A DNA stretch of 64,000 nucleotides from Streptomyces sp. NRRL F-6492. GTDB lineage: Bacteria > Actinomycetota > Actinomycetes > Streptomycetales > Streptomycetaceae. A model generated the notes under the pieces. It had not been told where the DNA came from and made no database searches. It saw only the letters and a list, made by a program, of their open reading frames with translations. This document shows, in pieces, positions 1-9,509 of this stretch (within the stretch, counting starts at the first letter, position 1; each line of letters opens with the position of its first letter). Location: the NCBI RefSeq assembly GCF_001280125.1, contig NZ_LGEG01000233.1, positions 78,733 to 142,732 on the forward strand, given 5' to 3'. The position numbers and the translations under genes were made by a program.

Positions 1-1
1 C

Positions 2-211
2 TGCCACGCCACGGTCTGCCTGCGCCGGTCGAACTCGATCGGCCGGTACGCCTACTTCACCCAGGCCGGCTTCACCAGCGGCAGGAAGGTCACCAAGGCC
101 GACCAGGGCGTCTTCCGGGCCAGCGACGACCTCGGCACCTTCGCCTTCAACCAGATCTACGCCCGCGGGCGCGCCCAGGCCTCAGCAGCAGCCGGCGCTC
201 CCGGGCAGTGA
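2..211 (+). CDS. C-terminal end of an unrecognised protein (5' partial)
   Basis: A reading frame open from the left edge ends at a TGA at 209-211 and gives 69 residues. The first two thirds have ordinary protein composition ([12 protein letters not shown], then [16 protein letters not shown]); the last residues are Ala/Gly/Pro-rich ([10 protein letters not shown]). I recognise no family. Its end overlaps the 3' end of the convergent truA by about 30 bp, so the two genes meet tail to tail. The start lies outside the window, so the true size cannot be judged. Confidence 0.5.
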   Translation, partial: CHATVCLRRSNSIGRYAYFTQAGFTSGRKVTKADQGVFRASDDLGTFAFNQIYARGRAQASAAAGAPGQ

Positions 212-1039
212 CCGCTTGTTGCGCGCCTCCTTGTTGCGGGCGGCGAGCAGCTCGTCGGCCGGGTAGCCGACCTCTTCGAGGGTGAGCCCGTGCGGGCGCA
301 CGACGTGCACGGCCGAGTCCCGGACGCCGGCCGCGAGCACCTTGCCCGGCCAGTCCACCGGCCGGTGCCCGTCGCCGACGAAGAGCAGGGCGCCGACGAG
401 CGAGCGGACCATGTTGTGGCAGAAGGCGTCCGCCTTCACGGTCGCTTCGAGGACGCCGCCGGGCCGCCGCTCCCAGCGCAGCTCCTGGAGGGTGCGGATG
501 GTGGTGGCGCCCTCGCGCTTCTTGCAGTACGCGGCGAAGTCGTGCTCGCCGACGAGCGCGGCGGCGGCCTCGTTCATGGCGTCCATGTCGAGGGCCCAGT
601 CGTGCCAGAGGACGTGCCCGCGCAGCAGCGGGTCGACCCCGCCGGGGTTGTCGGTGACGCGGTAGGCGTAGCGGCGCCAGATCGCGGAGAAGCGGGCGTT
701 GAAGCCGGCGGGGGCCTCGGTCAGGGACCAGACCCGCACGTCGTGCGAGAGGCGCCCGGCGAGCCGCCGCAGCAGCTTGTCGCGGTGCTCCTCCCACAGC
801 TCCACGGGCAGGTCGACGTGGGCGACCTGCCCGCGCGCGTGCACCCCGGAGTCGGTCCGGCCGGCGACGGTCAGCTCGTACGTCTCCTGGGACCGGGTCA
901 CGGTCCGCAGGGCCGCCTCGATGTCGCCCTGCACGGTCCGCCGTCCCCCGGCCTGCCTGGCCCAGCCGGAGAAGTCCCTGCCGTCGTACGAAAGGTCCAG
1001 CCGGACCCGTACGAAACCGTCCTGCACGTCGTCGCTCAC
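182..1039 (-). CDS. truA: tRNA pseudouridine(38-40) synthase TruA
   Basis: Isomerises uridines 38-40 in the anticodon stem-loop of tRNAs to pseudouridine in the cytoplasm. 285 residues. The catalytic aspartate is in GRTDSGVHA (Asp63). I chose the GTG start at 1037-1039 because it is preceded by an AGAGGA ribosome site and gives the N-terminus [14 protein letters not shown]; a longer in-frame extension to 1102 runs into intergenic sequence. It is the last gene of the ribosomal cluster, 83 bp after rplQ, a common actinobacterial arrangement. The 3' end overlaps an opposing gene. Confidence 0.93.
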   Translation of the reverse strand: MSDDVQDGFVRVRLDLSYDGRDFSGWARQAGGRRTVQGDIEAALRTVTRSQETYELTVAGRTDSGVHARGQVAHVDLPVELWEEHRDKLLRRLAGRLSHDVRVWSLTEAPAGFNARFSAIWRRYAYRVTDNPGGVDPLLRGHVLWHDWALDMDAMNEAAAALVGEHDFAAYCKKREGATTIRTLQELRWERRPGGVLEATVKADAFCHNMVRSLVGALLFVGDGHRPVDWPGKVLAAGVRDSAVHVVRPHGLTLEEVGYPADELLAARNKEARNKRSLPGSAGCC

Positions 1040-1122
1040 GCGGAAGATCCTCTCAAACACACGGGAACGGGCCCGCACCCCAGGGGGTACGGGCCCGCAC
1101 ACGGAACAGCCTGGAAGAACGC

Positions 1123-1608
1123 TTACGCGTCCTTCGACTCCTCGGCGGCCTCGTCGGCCTTGGTCTCCTCGGCCTTGGGGGCCTCGTCGGCCTCCTTGAC
1201 GGCGCGCTTGGTGGCGGCCTCGGCCTCGGCGACGGTCGCCTTCTTGGCGATCTCGCCCTCGACCAGCTCGATCACGGCCATCGGGGCGTTGTCGCCACGA
1301 CGGTTGCCGATCTTGGTGATGCGGGTGTAGCCACCGGGACGCTCCGAGTAACGCGGGGCGATCTCGGTGAAGAGGGTGTGGACGATCCCCTTGTCGGTGA
1401 TCGACTGCAGCACCAGGCGACGGTTGTGGATGTCGCCCTTCTTCGCCTTGGTGATCAGGCGCTCGGCGACCGGACGCAGGCGGCGGGCCTTGGCCTCGGT
1501 CGTGGTGATGCGGCCGTGCTCGAAGAGCGACTTCGCCAGGTTGGCGAGGAGCAGCTTCTCGTGCGCGGCGGAACCGCCGAGGCGGGCACCCTTCGCGGGA
1601 CGCGGCAT
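1123..1608 (-). CDS. rplQ: 50S ribosomal protein L17
   Basis: Large-subunit protein near the exit tunnel, 161 residues. The L17 core ([12 protein letters not shown] to about residue 115) is followed by a 45-residue Ala/Glu/Lys-rich tail, a kind of extension common in actinobacterial L17. The ATG at 1606-1608 has an AGGAG site 8 bases upstream. It follows rpoA after an unusually long 200-bp gap that contains a duplicated copy of the rpoA 3' end. Confidence 0.96.
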   Translation of the reverse strand: MPRPAKGARLGGSAAHEKLLLANLAKSLFEHGRITTTEAKARRLRPVAERLITKAKKGDIHNRRLVLQSITDKGIVHTLFTEIAPRYSERPGGYTRITKIGNRRGDNAPMAVIELVEGEIAKKATVAEAEAATKRAVKEADEAPKAEETKADEAAEESKDA

Positions 1609-1632
1609 GGTGTTTCTCCTTGTGATCTGCAC

Positions 1633-1647
1633 CGGCCGTATGAGGTA
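1633..1647 (-). promoter_or_regulatory. Sequence element shared by the rplQ and rpsM upstream regions
   Basis: Read on the minus strand, GTACCTCATACGGC lies about 25 bases upstream of the rplQ start. The same 14 bases occur upstream of rpsM near 3905-3919. No good -35/-10 pair is built around either copy, so the role is unknown. A processing site, a leader element or a chance repeat are all possible. Confidence 0.3.
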
Positions 1648-1756
1648 CCGATGTCAGTGTCCGAGCGGGCGGTCACCCGTCGGAGACCCCGCACCCCGGA
1701 GGGGCGCGGGGAACTGCGTGACCGGCCGAAGCCGGCCCGCAGCGCAATCGCGACCG

Positions 1757-1831
1757 TCAGTACTGCTCGGTCTCGACGTTGCAATCCTCTGGGGCGGACC
1801 CCAGGCGAATCAGTACTGCTCGGTCTCGACG
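1757..1831 (-). repeat. Direct duplication of the rpoA 3' end
   Basis: The 22 bases covering the rpoA stop (1810-1831, encoding VETEQY then TGA) recur exactly at 1757-1778 in the rpoA-rplQ gap. The spacer holds a short hairpin, CTGGGG/CCCCAG, at 1789-1804. The copies are 53 bp apart, so the second is not in the rpoA frame. rpsK shows a similar duplicated end at 55 bp. Confidence 0.9.
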
Positions 1832-2832
1832 AACCCGGCGTCCGCGTCGTCGTCGGCGCCGAAGGCGTCGGCGGCCGCGGTCGGGTCGAATCCGGGCGGG
1901 CTGTCCTTGAGCGCCAGGCCCATGCCGGCCAGCTTCGCCTTGACCTCGTCGATCGACTTCGCACCGAAGTTGCGGATGTCGAGCAGGTCCGCCTCGGAGC
2001 GCGCCACGAGCTCACCCACGGAGTGGATGCCCTCGCGCTTGAGGCAGTTGTAGGAGCGGACGGTGAGCTCCAGCTCCTCGATCGGCAGCGCCAGGTCGGC
2101 GGCCAGGGCGGCGTCCGTCGGGGACGGGCCCATGTCGATGCCCTCGGCGTCGATGTTGAGCTCGCGCGCCAGACCGAACAGCTCGACCAGGGTCTTGCCG
2201 GCGGACGCCATGGCGTCGCGCGGGCGCATGGCCTGCTTGGTCTCGACGTCGACGATCAGCTTGTCGAAGTCGGTGCGCTGCTCGACACGGGTCGCCTCGA
2301 CCTTGTACGTGACCTTGAGCACCGGCGAGTAGATGGAGTCGACCGGGATGCGGCCGATCTCCTGGCCGACCTGCTTGTTCTGCACGGCGGAGACGTAGCC
2401 GCGACCGCGCTCGACGGTCAGCTCCATCTCCAGCTTGCCCTTGGCGTTCAGGGTCGCCAGGACGAGGTCGGGGTTGTGCACCTCGACACCGGCCGGGGGC
2501 GCGATGTCGGCGGCGGTGACCAGACCCGGGCCCTGCTTGCGCAGGTACATCACGACCGGCTCGTCGTGCTCCGAGGAGACGACCAGCTGCTTGATGTTCA
2601 GGATGAGGTCGGTGACGTCCTCCTTGACGCCCGGCACGGTGGTGAACTCGTGCAGGACGCCGTCGACGCGGATGCTGGTGACGGCGGCACCCGGGATCGA
2701 GGAGAGGAGGGTACGGCGGAGGGAGTTGCCGAGGGTGTAGCCGAAGCCCGGCTCCAGCGGCTCGATCACGAACCGGGAGCGGAACTCGTCGACGACCTCT
2801 TCGGTCAGCGACGGACGCTGAGCGATAAGCAT
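1810..2832 (-). CDS. rpoA: DNA-directed RNA polymerase subunit alpha
   Basis: Scaffold subunit of RNA polymerase, 340 residues. The N-terminal dimerisation domain (about 1-235) begins [14 protein letters not shown]. The C-terminal domain (about 250-325) binds promoter DNA and activators and contains [20 protein letters not shown]. The tail ends in acidic residues and VETEQY. It lies between rpsK and rplQ in the alpha operon. The length and sequence fit streptomycete RpoA. Confidence 0.98.
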   Translation of the reverse strand: MLIAQRPSLTEEVVDEFRSRFVIEPLEPGFGYTLGNSLRRTLLSSIPGAAVTSIRVDGVLHEFTTVPGVKEDVTDLILNIKQLVVSSEHDEPVVMYLRKQGPGLVTAADIAPPAGVEVHNPDLVLATLNAKGKLEMELTVERGRGYVSAVQNKQVGQEIGRIPVDSIYSPVLKVTYKVEATRVEQRTDFDKLIVDVETKQAMRPRDAMASAGKTLVELFGLARELNIDAEGIDMGPSPTDAALAADLALPIEELELTVRSYNCLKREGIHSVGELVARSEADLLDIRNFGAKSIDEVKAKLAGMGLALKDSPPGFDPTAAADAFGADDDADAGFVETEQY

Positions 2833-2949
2833 GTTGTGTCCTTCAGTCGTGGACGCCCACTATTTGACGTCCGACTTGTCCTGCAAGGGTACGGGCGGCA
2901 CGGCCCCGAAGAGCCGTACCGCCCGAAGTCCTGAACAAGCAGCCGTGCG

Positions 2950-3020
2950 TCAGACGCGGCGGCGCGGTTCACCCCCGCTCGCGCGGGGAATGCCGCCGCC
3001 CTGATCAGACGCGGCGGCGC
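2950..3020 (-). repeat. Direct duplication of the rpsK 3' end
   Basis: The last 16 bases of rpsK including its stop (3005-3020) recur exactly at 2950-2965 in the rpsK-rpoA gap. Between them, in transcript orientation, lie GGGCGGCGGC and a CCCCGCGCGAGCGGGG hairpin. The GGGCGGCGGC tract can pair with the GCCGCCGC of either copy, so two alternative hairpins are possible. Confidence 0.85.
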
Positions 3021-3409
3021 TTGGGGGGACGGCAGCCGTTGTGCGGCGTGGGGGTGACGTCCTGGATCGAGCCGACCTCGAGGCCGGTGGCCTGGAGGGA
3101 GCGGATCGCGGTCTCACGGCCGGAGCCGGGACCCTTGACGAAGACGTCGACCTTGCGCATGCCGTGCTCCTGCGCGCGGCGGGCGGCCGACTCGGCGGCC
3201 ATCTGCGCGGCGAAGGGGGTGGACTTGCGCGAGCCCTTGAAGCCGACGTGGCCGGCGGAGGCCCAGGAGATCACGTTGCCCGAGGGGTCCGTGATCGAGA
3301 CGATCGTGTTGTTGAACGTGCTCTTGATGTGCGCGTGGCCGTGAGCGACGTTCTTCTTTTCCTTGCGGCGCACCTTCTTGGCAGCGCCCTGACGACCCTT
3401 GGGGGGCAT
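3005..3409 (-). CDS. rpsK: 30S ribosomal protein S11
   Basis: Platform protein of the small subunit, 134 residues. It contains the conserved [17 protein letters not shown] and [16 protein letters not shown] blocks and ends in the basic KRRRV tail typical of S11. The ATG at 3409 has an AGGAG site. It sits between rpsM and rpoA, the usual alpha-operon order. Confidence 0.98.
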   Translation of the reverse strand: MPPKGRQGAAKKVRRKEKKNVAHGHAHIKSTFNNTIVSITDPSGNVISWASAGHVGFKGSRKSTPFAAQMAAESAARRAQEHGMRKVDVFVKGPGSGRETAIRSLQATGLEVGSIQDVTPTPHNGCRPPKRRRV

Positions 3410-3475
3410 CTATAACTCCTACGGGAGGTGGTCGGTCCTACAGCGAAGACCGCGTGGTCGAGCGTCCGCTGAGGA

Positions 3476-3856
3476 CTACTTCTTGCCCGGCTTCTTCTTG
3501 CCGGCGATGGCGCGACGCGGGCCCTTGCGGGTACGAGCGTTCGTGCTGGTGCGCTGACCGCGGACGGGCAGGCCACGACGGTGGCGGAGGCCCTGGTAGC
3601 AGCCGATCTCGACCTTGCGGCGGATGTCGGCGGCGATCTCGCGGCGGAGGTCACCCTCGGTGCGGAGGTTGGCGTCCACGTACTCGCGGATCTTGACGAG
3701 GTCTTCCTCGGCAAGGTCGCGGACACGGGTGGACGGGTTCACGCCGGTCGCGGCGAGGATCTCCTCGGACCGGGTGCGCCCGATGCCGAAGACGTAGGTG
3801 AGTGCGACCACCACACGCTTTTCGCGCGGGATGTCAACACCGGAAACGCGTGCCAT
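3476..3856 (-). CDS. rpsM: 30S ribosomal protein S13
   Basis: Head protein of the small subunit that contacts tRNA and forms subunit bridges with L5. 126 residues, starting [20 protein letters not shown], with [17 protein letters not shown] and a lysine-rich tail (KKKPGKK). It follows rpmJ after a 190-bp gap that carries the 14-base element shared with the rplQ leader. Confidence 0.98.
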   Translation of the reverse strand: MARVSGVDIPREKRVVVALTYVFGIGRTRSEEILAATGVNPSTRVRDLAEEDLVKIREYVDANLRTEGDLRREIAADIRRKVEIGCYQGLRHRRGLPVRGQRTSTNARTRKGPRRAIAGKKKPGKK

Positions 3857-4045
3857 TCAATGGCTCCTGTGTTCTCGGGGGTCTGCTGCAGAACCGTTCC
3901 CGGCTGCCGTATGAGGTACAGGTCGGGTCCCCGGCCCCCGCCGGAGGTGCCGTCAACCGTGGAACACGGTCGGACGGGCTCTGCGTATGTACGTGTTGCT
4001 ATGCGTCGCGCGAAGAACTGCGAAATGCAGGTCGGTCGGCGTGCG

Positions 4046-4159
4046 TCAGCCCTGGCGCTGCTTGTGGCGCAGGTTGTCGCAGATGACCATGACCCGGCCG
4101 TGACGGCGGATCACCTTGCACTTGTCGCAGATCTTCTTGACGCTCGGCTTGACCTTCAT
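4046..4159 (-). CDS. rpmJ: 50S ribosomal protein L36
   Basis: A 37-residue zinc-binding protein, [20 protein letters not shown] and onward. Cys11, Cys14, Cys27 and His32 form the C-C-C-H zinc set, so this is the zinc-binding form. The ATG is at 4157-4159 and the TGA at 4046-4048. It lies between infA and rpsM as in most bacteria. It is short, and was located by its position and conserved sequence. Confidence 0.96.
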   Translation of the reverse strand: MKVKPSVKKICDKCKVIRRHGRVMVICDNLRHKQRQG

Positions 4160-4222
4160 GGGATGTGAGGTTCTCCGGGTCAGTGCCACCACCCGCGCGC
4201 GGAGGCGGGGTGCGGGCAAGAT

Positions 4223-4444
4223 CTACTTGTAGCGGTAGACGATCCGGCCACGCGTCAGGTCGTACGGAGAGAGCTCCACGACGACCCGGTCGTCCGGGAG
4301 GATTCGGATGTAGTGCATCCGCATCTTGCCGGAGATGTGCGCGAGGACCTTGTGACCGTTCTGGAGCTCCACCTTGAACATGGCGTTCGGGAGGGACTCG
4401 ATCACGGTGCCCTCGATCTCGATGGCACCTTGCTTCTTGGCCAC
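4223..4444 (-). CDS. infA: Translation initiation factor IF-1
   Basis: A 73-residue OB-fold protein that occupies the ribosomal A site during initiation. I chose the GTG start at 4442-4444, giving [16 protein letters not shown], because AAAGG lies just upstream and the product has the usual IF-1 length. An in-frame ATG further upstream (4501) would add 19 non-conserved residues. It is the first gene after a probable promoter, with rpmJ, rpsM, rpsK, rpoA and rplQ downstream. Confidence 0.96.
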   Translation of the reverse strand: MAKKQGAIEIEGTVIESLPNAMFKVELQNGHKVLAHISGKMRMHYIRILPDDRVVVELSPYDLTRGRIVYRYK

Positions 4445-4524
4445 GCTTCGCCTTTCGAATCGGCTACCTTGATCGACTTTCGCCGCCGCGTGCGGACACA
4501 CGGGTACACGAGAGCCGACGCATC

Positions 4525-4530
4525 AGTCTA
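4525..4530 (-). promoter_or_regulatory. Probable -10 box of an infA promoter
   Basis: On the minus strand TAGACT, a perfect principal-sigma -10 hexamer, lies about 80 bases upstream of the infA start in the map-infA gap. No good -35 hexamer is found 17-18 bases further upstream. The placement before infA suggests the alpha cluster can be transcribed independently of map. Confidence 0.45.
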
Positions 4531-4697
4531 CGTCAGGGCCCAGGAAAAGACGAATCGGGAAGTCTGCCCACCCGAAATGATCCTTACGCAAGCCGCCACC
4601 CGGTAGAAAACGCGTACCTTCCGGACCTGGGCCAACGGATCCGGCGCGACCGTGATTCCCGGCCCCGCCGCCCCGCCCCCGACGCCCGCCCCGGCCG

Positions 4698-5549
4698 TCA
4701 GGCCAGCGGGTCCGGCGCCGCCACGACGCCCAGCTCGGCCAGCTTCGCCCTGCCGCCGTCGACCGCCGTCAGGACCAGGGGCCCCTCCTCCGTCACGGCC
4801 ACGCTGTGCTCCCAGTGCGAGGACCAGGTGCCGTCCGTGGTGATGACGGTCCAGTCGTCCTCCAGGACCTCCGTGCGGGGGGTGCCGAGGGAGACCATGG
4901 GCTCGATCGCCAGGCAGAGGCCGGGGACCAGCTTGGGGCCCTTGCCGCGCTTGCGGGAGACGTAGTTCAGCAGGTGCGGGTCCATGTGCATCTCGGTGCC
5001 GATGCCGTGGCCGCCGTAGTCCTCGATGATCCCGTACCGGCCGAGGCTGTGGTCGCCGACCGCCGGCCGCGGCTGCCGCTTGATGTAGGTCTCGATCGCC
5101 CGGGAGACGTCGACCAGGCGGTTGCCGGTCTTCATGGCCGCGATGCCGGCCCACATCGACTCCTCCGTCACCCGGGAGAGCTCGATCAGCTCCGGGGCGT
5201 GGCCCGTGCCCACGAAGGCCGTGTAGGCCGCGTCGCCGTGCCAGCCGTCCACGATCGCGCCGCAGTCGATCGAGATGACGTCGCCGTCCTTGAGGACGGT
5301 CTTGTCGTCGGGGATGCCGTGGACGACGACCTCGTTCACCGAGGTGCAGATCGTCGCGGGGAACCCGCCGTACCCGAGGAAGTTCGACTTCGCCCCGTGG
5401 TCGGCGATGACCTTGCGCGCGACCTCGTCCAGGTCCCGGGTCGTGGCGCCCGGCACGGCCGCCTCGCGGGTCGCCGCGTGGATGGCGGCGACGACCAGCC
5501 CCGCCTCGCGCATCTTCGCGATCTGCTCGGGGGTCTTGATCTGCACCAT
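4698..5549 (-). CDS. map: Type I methionine aminopeptidase
   Basis: Removes the initiator methionine from nascent proteins, using a dinuclear metal centre. 283 residues in a pita-bread fold. Metal-ligand motifs are visible: IDCGAIVDGWHGDAAYT (two Asp), GHGIGTEMHMDP (His), AIEPM (Glu) and EHSVAVTEEG (Glu). The C-terminal 20 residues (RAKLAELGVVAAPDPLA) are variable. It follows adk, as in many bacteria, but a strong hairpin separates the two. Confidence 0.96.
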   Translation of the reverse strand: MVQIKTPEQIAKMREAGLVVAAIHAATREAAVPGATTRDLDEVARKVIADHGAKSNFLGYGGFPATICTSVNEVVVHGIPDDKTVLKDGDVISIDCGAIVDGWHGDAAYTAFVGTGHAPELIELSRVTEESMWAGIAAMKTGNRLVDVSRAIETYIKRQPRPAVGDHSLGRYGIIEDYGGHGIGTEMHMDPHLLNYVSRKRGKGPKLVPGLCLAIEPMVSLGTPRTEVLEDDWTVITTDGTWSSHWEHSVAVTEEGPLVLTAVDGGRAKLAELGVVAAPDPLA

Positions 5550-5597
5550 CGTGGCCGGGGCCTTTCCGCTGGGTAAAAAGGGGGACGGAACAACGAT

Positions 5598-5632
5598 ACG
5601 GCCGCGGCGCCCCCGAGGGGCACCGCGGCCGT
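5598..5632 (-). terminator. Hairpin between adk and map
   Basis: An inverted repeat with about 15 base pairs (ACGGCCGCGG with its complement) and a CGAG/TCGG loop lies just after the adk stop. There is no clear T-tract, as is common in streptomycetes. It probably ends or attenuates the secY-adk transcript, implying separate expression of map. Confidence 0.65.
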
Positions 5633-5648
5633 GTCGAACGAACCGGGG

Positions 5649-6296
5649 TTACTTCTTGAGCGCGTCCATCGCCTTGGCGGTGACCTCGTCCACCTTGCCG
5701 AGCGCCGAGATCGTCACGACCAGGTTCTGCGCCCGGTAGTAGTCGATGATCGGCTCGGTCTGCGTGTGGTAGACCTCCAGACGCCGGCGGACCGTCGTCT
5801 CGGAGTCGTCGTCGCGCTGGTAGAGCTCGCCGCCGCAGACGTCGCAGACGCCCTCGGTCTTCGGCGCGTTGTACGTCACGTGGAAGACGTGCGCACTGTC
5901 CTTGCGGCAGATGCGGCGACCCGCGATCCGCTTCACGACCTCGTCCTCGGGGACCTCCAGGTCCAGGACCGCGTCGAGCTCCATGCCCTCGGCCTTCAGG
6001 ACGGCGTCCAGCGCCTCGGCCTGAGCGACGTTCCGGGGGAACCCGTCGAGCAGGAAGCCGTTGACGGCGTCCGGCTGCTCCATGCGGTCCTTGGCCATCC
6101 CGATGGTGACCTCGTCGGGCACCAGGTCGCCGGCGTCCATGAACGCCTTGGCCTTGAGGCCCAGCTCCGTGCCCTGAGAGATGTTGGCGCGGAACAGATC
6201 ACCCGTGGAGATGTGCGGGATGTCCAGGTTCTTGGCAAGGAACGCGGCCTGCGTGCCCTTGCCCGCACCGGGCGGTCCGACGAGGACGATTCGCAT
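5649..6296 (-). CDS. adk: Adenylate kinase
   Basis: Interconverts ATP + AMP and 2 ADP. 215 residues. P-loop GPPGAGKGT at 7-15 and a long LID domain containing RRICRKD and [13 protein letters not shown]. The LID retains three cysteines (C-x-K, then CDVC) plus a nearby His, resembling the zinc-type LID with one ligand changed. The ATG at 6294-6296 shares one base with the secY stop, so the genes are translationally coupled. An upstream in-frame extension lies inside secY and was rejected. Confidence 0.97.
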   Translation of the reverse strand: MRIVLVGPPGAGKGTQAAFLAKNLDIPHISTGDLFRANISQGTELGLKAKAFMDAGDLVPDEVTIGMAKDRMEQPDAVNGFLLDGFPRNVAQAEALDAVLKAEGMELDAVLDLEVPEDEVVKRIAGRRICRKDSAHVFHVTYNAPKTEGVCDVCGGELYQRDDDSETTVRRRLEVYHTQTEPIIDYYRAQNLVVTISALGKVDEVTAKAMDALKK

Positions 6297-7615
6297 CAGC
6301 GGAGGAACCCTTCGTAATTGCGCTGCTGGAGCTGGCTCTCGATCTGCTTCACGGTCTCCAGCCCCACACCCACGATGATGAGGATGCTCGTCCCGCCGAA
6401 GGGGAAGTTGGCATTGGCGCCACCGAAGCCTGCCAACGCCATCGTCGGCACGAGAGCGATCAGACCCAAGTACAGCGAGCCCGGCCAAGTGATCCTGTTG
6501 AGCACGTAGCTCAGGTACTCGGCAGTAGGTCGACCGGCCCGGATACCCGGGATGAAGCCACCATACTTCTTCATGTTGTCGGCGACTTCCTCGGGGTTGA
6601 ACGAGATCGCCACGTAGAAGAAGGCGAAGAACACGATCAGGAGGAAGTAGGCGGCGATGTAGTACGGGTGGTCACCCTTGACGAAGTGGGCTTCGATCCA
6701 GGTCTTCCAGCCGGAGGTGGAGTTCGAGAACTGCGCCACCAGCGCCGGGATGTAGAGCAGCGACGACGCGAAGATGACCGGAATCACACCCGCCTGGTTC
6801 ACCTTCAGCGGGATGTACGTGGACGTACCGCCGTAGGAGCGCCGGCCGATCATGCGCTTCGCGTACTGGACCGGGATGCGCCGCTGGGCCTGCTCGACGA
6901 AGACCACCAGGGCCACCATCACGAAGCCGATGAGGATGACGACGCCGAACTCGATCCAGCCCTGGGCGAGCTTGCCGCTCTTCTTGATGGCCCACAGGGC
7001 GCCCGGGAAGCCGGCGGCGATCGAGATGAACATCAGGATCGACATGCCGTTGCCGATGCCGCGGTCGGTGATCAGCTCACCGAGCCACATGACGAGGGCG
7101 GTGCCGGCGGTCATGGTGAGGACCATGACGGCGATGGTGAAGATCGACTGGTCGGGAACGACCTGGTCGGCGACGATGCAGCCGCTGAAGAGCGCGCCGC
7201 TCTTGGCGGTCGCGACGAGACCGGTGCCCTGGAGGATGGCGAGGGCGATCGTCAGGTACCGGGTGTACTGCGTGATCTTGGCGGTACCGGACTGTCCCTC
7301 CTTCTTGAGGGCTTCCAGACGCGGGATCACGACGGTCAGCAGCTGCAGGATGATGCTCGCCGTGATGTACGGCATGATGCCGAGCGCGAAGATGGTGATC
7401 TGCAGCAGCGCCCCGCCACTGAACATGTTGACCAGGCCGAACAGGCTGTTGTTGCCCTCGCTGGCCTGCTTGACACACTGCTGGACGGCCTCGTAGCTGA
7501 CGCCGGGCACCGGGACGTGCGCCCCGAGCCGGTACAGCACGATGATGGCGAGCGTGAAGAGCAGCTTCTTGCGCAGGTCGGGCGTCTTGAACGCCCGGGC
7601 GAACGCGGTGAGCAC
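6296..7615 (-). CDS. secY: Preprotein translocase subunit SecY
   Basis: Channel-forming membrane protein of the Sec export pathway, 439 residues with ten hydrophobic segments. The GTG start at 7613-7615 has a perfect AGGAGG site and gives [18 protein letters not shown]; the further in-frame extension is intergenic. Conserved blocks include [12 protein letters not shown] and [16 protein letters not shown] sequence ([18 protein letters not shown]). It pairs with secE at 42.8 kb. It is preceded by a hairpin separating it from rplO. Confidence 0.97.
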   Translation of the reverse strand: MLTAFARAFKTPDLRKKLLFTLAIIVLYRLGAHVPVPGVSYEAVQQCVKQASEGNNSLFGLVNMFSGGALLQITIFALGIMPYITASIILQLLTVVIPRLEALKKEGQSGTAKITQYTRYLTIALAILQGTGLVATAKSGALFSGCIVADQVVPDQSIFTIAVMVLTMTAGTALVMWLGELITDRGIGNGMSILMFISIAAGFPGALWAIKKSGKLAQGWIEFGVVILIGFVMVALVVFVEQAQRRIPVQYAKRMIGRRSYGGTSTYIPLKVNQAGVIPVIFASSLLYIPALVAQFSNSTSGWKTWIEAHFVKGDHPYYIAAYFLLIVFFAFFYVAISFNPEEVADNMKKYGGFIPGIRAGRPTAEYLSYVLNRITWPGSLYLGLIALVPTMALAGFGGANANFPFGGTSILIIVGVGLETVKQIESQLQQRNYEGFLR

Positions 7616-7771
7616 GGTGCCTCCTGCGACCCCCGCGCTATGCGTCAAGGGTGACGGTCTTGAGGTTCGACGAATAGATGATTCAGTCATCGGCTCCGCG
7701 CGGGCATACCGCATGGAGCCTGGACAGTGCACGCCACCTTACCGGCGACCATGCCCCCCTAGGAACGACCA

Positions 7772-7805
7772 ACCGGGGATGCCCCTTTTGAGAGGCATCC
7801 CCGGT
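7772..7805 (-). terminator. Hairpin between rplO and secY
   Basis: ACCGGGGATGCC and its complement form a stem of about 14 pairs around a TTTG loop, some 28 bases after the rplO stop. It lies inside a 218-bp gap that is long for this cluster. Partial termination or processing here would lower secY-adk expression relative to the ribosomal genes. Confidence 0.65.
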
Positions 7806-7833
7806 CGGATGTTCAAGCCATCGAGCGGTCGTC

Positions 7834-8289
7834 TCAGACGAGCTCGGTGACGGTGCCGCCGGCGGCGGCGATCTTCTCCTTGGCGGAGCCGGAGACGGCG
7901 TCGACCGTCACCTGCAGCGCCACGGAGACCTCGCCCTGGCCCAGGACCTTGACGAGCTGGTTCTTGCGAACGGCACCCTTGGCGACCAGATCGGCCACCG
8001 TGACCTCGCCACCCTGCGGGTAGAGCGAGGTGAGCTTGTCCAGGTTCACGACCTGGTACTCGGTGCGGAAGGGGTTCTTGAAGCCCTTGAGCTTCGGCAG
8101 ACGCATGTGGAGGGGCATCTGCCCACCCTCGAAGCGCTGCGGAACCTGGTAACGGGCCTTCGTGCCCTTGGTACCACGACCGGCCGTCTTACCCTTCGAC
8201 GCCTCACCACGACCGACACGGGTCTTCGCGGTCTTGGCACCGGGGGCGGGACGGAGGTTGTGGGCCTTCAGCGGGTTGTTCTCCGCCAT
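7834..8289 (-). CDS. rplO: 50S ribosomal protein L15
   Basis: Large-subunit assembly protein, 151 residues, starting [20 protein letters not shown]. The glycine/lysine-rich N-terminal arm ([20 protein letters not shown]) is typical. I chose the ATG at 8287-8289, one base after the rpmD stop, with GGAGG inside the rpmD end as ribosome site. The three-residue longer start is less well placed. Confidence 0.97.
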   Translation of the reverse strand: MAENNPLKAHNLRPAPGAKTAKTRVGRGEASKGKTAGRGTKGTKARYQVPQRFEGGQMPLHMRLPKLKGFKNPFRTEYQVVNLDKLTSLYPQGGEVTVADLVAKGAVRKNQLVKVLGQGEVSVALQVTVDAVSGSAKEKIAAAGGTVTELV

Positions 8290-8290
8290 G

Positions 8291-8473
8291 TCAGTCAACC
8301 TCCTCGACCGTCACGAGGTGGCGGACGGTGTGCACCATTCCGCGGAACTCGGGGCGGTCCTCCTTGACAACCACGTCGTTGACCTTCTTGAGGCCGAGCG
8401 AACGCAGGGTGTCGCGGTGGTTCTGCTTGCTGCCGATGTACGACTTCGTCTGCGTGACCTTGAGGCGAGCCAT
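8291..8473 (-). CDS. rpmD: 50S ribosomal protein L30
   Basis: A 60-residue protein beginning [20 protein letters not shown] and ending HLVTVEEVD; normal length for L30. The ATG at 8471-8473 overlaps the rpsE stop by one base (TAATG), so it is translationally coupled. It lies between rpsE and rplO as expected for the spc cluster. Confidence 0.97.
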   Translation of the reverse strand: MARLKVTQTKSYIGSKQNHRDTLRSLGLKKVNDVVVKEDRPEFRGMVHTVRHLVTVEEVD

Positions 8474-9075
8474 TACGCACCCGCCCCGGCACGCGCACGG
8501 AGCAGAGCCGCGGGAGCGACGTCCTCGAGGGGCAGACCGCGGCGGGCCGCGATCTCCTCGGGACGCTGCAGGCCCTTGAGGGCCTCCACGGTCGCGTGCA
8601 CGATGTTGATCGCGTTCGACGAGCCGAGCGACTTCGACAGGATGTCGTGAACGCCGGCGCACTCGAGCACGGCGCGCACCGGGCCACCGGCGATCACGCC
8701 GGTACCGGGGGAAGCCGGCTTGAGCAGGACGACGCCCGCGGCCTTCTCGCCCGTGATCGGGTGAGGGATGGTGCCCTGGATGCGGGGAACCTTGAAGAAG
8801 TTCTTCTTGGCTTCCTCGACGCCCTTGGCGATGGCCGCGGGAACTTCCTTGGCCTTGCCGTAACCGACACCTACGGTGCCGTCACCGTCGCCCACCACGA
8901 CCAGCGCGGTGAAGCTGAAGCGGCGACCACCCTTGACAACCTTGGCGACGCGGTTGATCGCGACGACGCGCTCAACGTACGCGGTCTTCTCGGCGGCAGC
9001 GCCACCGTCGCGGCCCTTCCGGTCCCGCCGCTCGCCGCCACCGGCACCGCTTCCGCGGCGCTGGGGTCCAGCCAT
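8473..9075 (-). CDS. rpsE: 30S ribosomal protein S5
   Basis: Small-subunit protein at the mRNA entry and decoding region, 200 residues. The N-terminal 30 residues are a Gly/Arg-rich low-complexity extension ([18 protein letters not shown]). The S5 fold follows ([34 protein letters not shown]). The C-terminus ends RARAGAGA. It is in the order rplR-rpsE-rpmD. Confidence 0.97.
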   Translation of the reverse strand: MAGPQRRGSGAGGGERRDRKGRDGGAAAEKTAYVERVVAINRVAKVVKGGRRFSFTALVVVGDGDGTVGVGYGKAKEVPAAIAKGVEEAKKNFFKVPRIQGTIPHPITGEKAAGVVLLKPASPGTGVIAGGPVRAVLECAGVHDILSKSLGSSNAINIVHATVEALKGLQRPEEIAARRGLPLEDVAPAALLRARAGAGA

Positions 9076-9121
9076 TGGATTTACCTCTCTCTGTTACGTC
9101 CGTTAGTCCCGGAACCGGGGC

Positions 9122-9505
9122 TTAGAACTTCAGCCCGGCTTCGCGGGCGGCGTCAGCCAGAGCGGCAATGCGCCCGGCGTACCTGTTGCCACCACGGTCG
9201 AACACGACAGCCTCGACACCGGCGGCCTTGGCGCGCTCGGCGACCAGGGAACCGACCTGCTTGGCCTTCGCGGACTTGTCGCCCTCGCCACCGCGGATCG
9301 ACGCGTCCAGGGTCGACGCCGACGCAAGGGTGTGACCCTTGAGGTCGTCGATGACCTGAGCGGTGATGCCGCGGTTGGAACGCGTCACGACGAGGCGCGG
9401 ACGCTCCGCCGTACCCGACACGTTCTTGCGGATGCGGATGTGGCGGCGCTTCTTGGCAGCGCCCTTGTAGGCGTCGCCCTTGGCGATCTTCACACCGTAT
9501 GCCAT
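9122..9505 (-). CDS. rplR: 50S ribosomal protein L18
   Basis: Binds 5S rRNA with L5 and L25. 127 residues, starting [20 protein letters not shown], with [20 protein letters not shown], the hallmark L18 C-terminal block. The ATG at 9503-9505 is four bases after the rplF stop, and an AAGG-type ribosome site lies within the rplF end. Confidence 0.97.
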   Translation of the reverse strand: MAYGVKIAKGDAYKGAAKKRRHIRIRKNVSGTAERPRLVVTRSNRGITAQVIDDLKGHTLASASTLDASIRGGEGDKSAKAKQVGSLVAERAKAAGVEAVVFDRGGNRYAGRIAALADAAREAGLKF

Positions 9506-9509
9506 GGCT

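Noticed and set aside
1040..1122. GGGCCC-containing direct repeats between rplQ and truA as a terminator
   Set aside because: The repeats are direct with only short self-complementary cores; no convincing stem.
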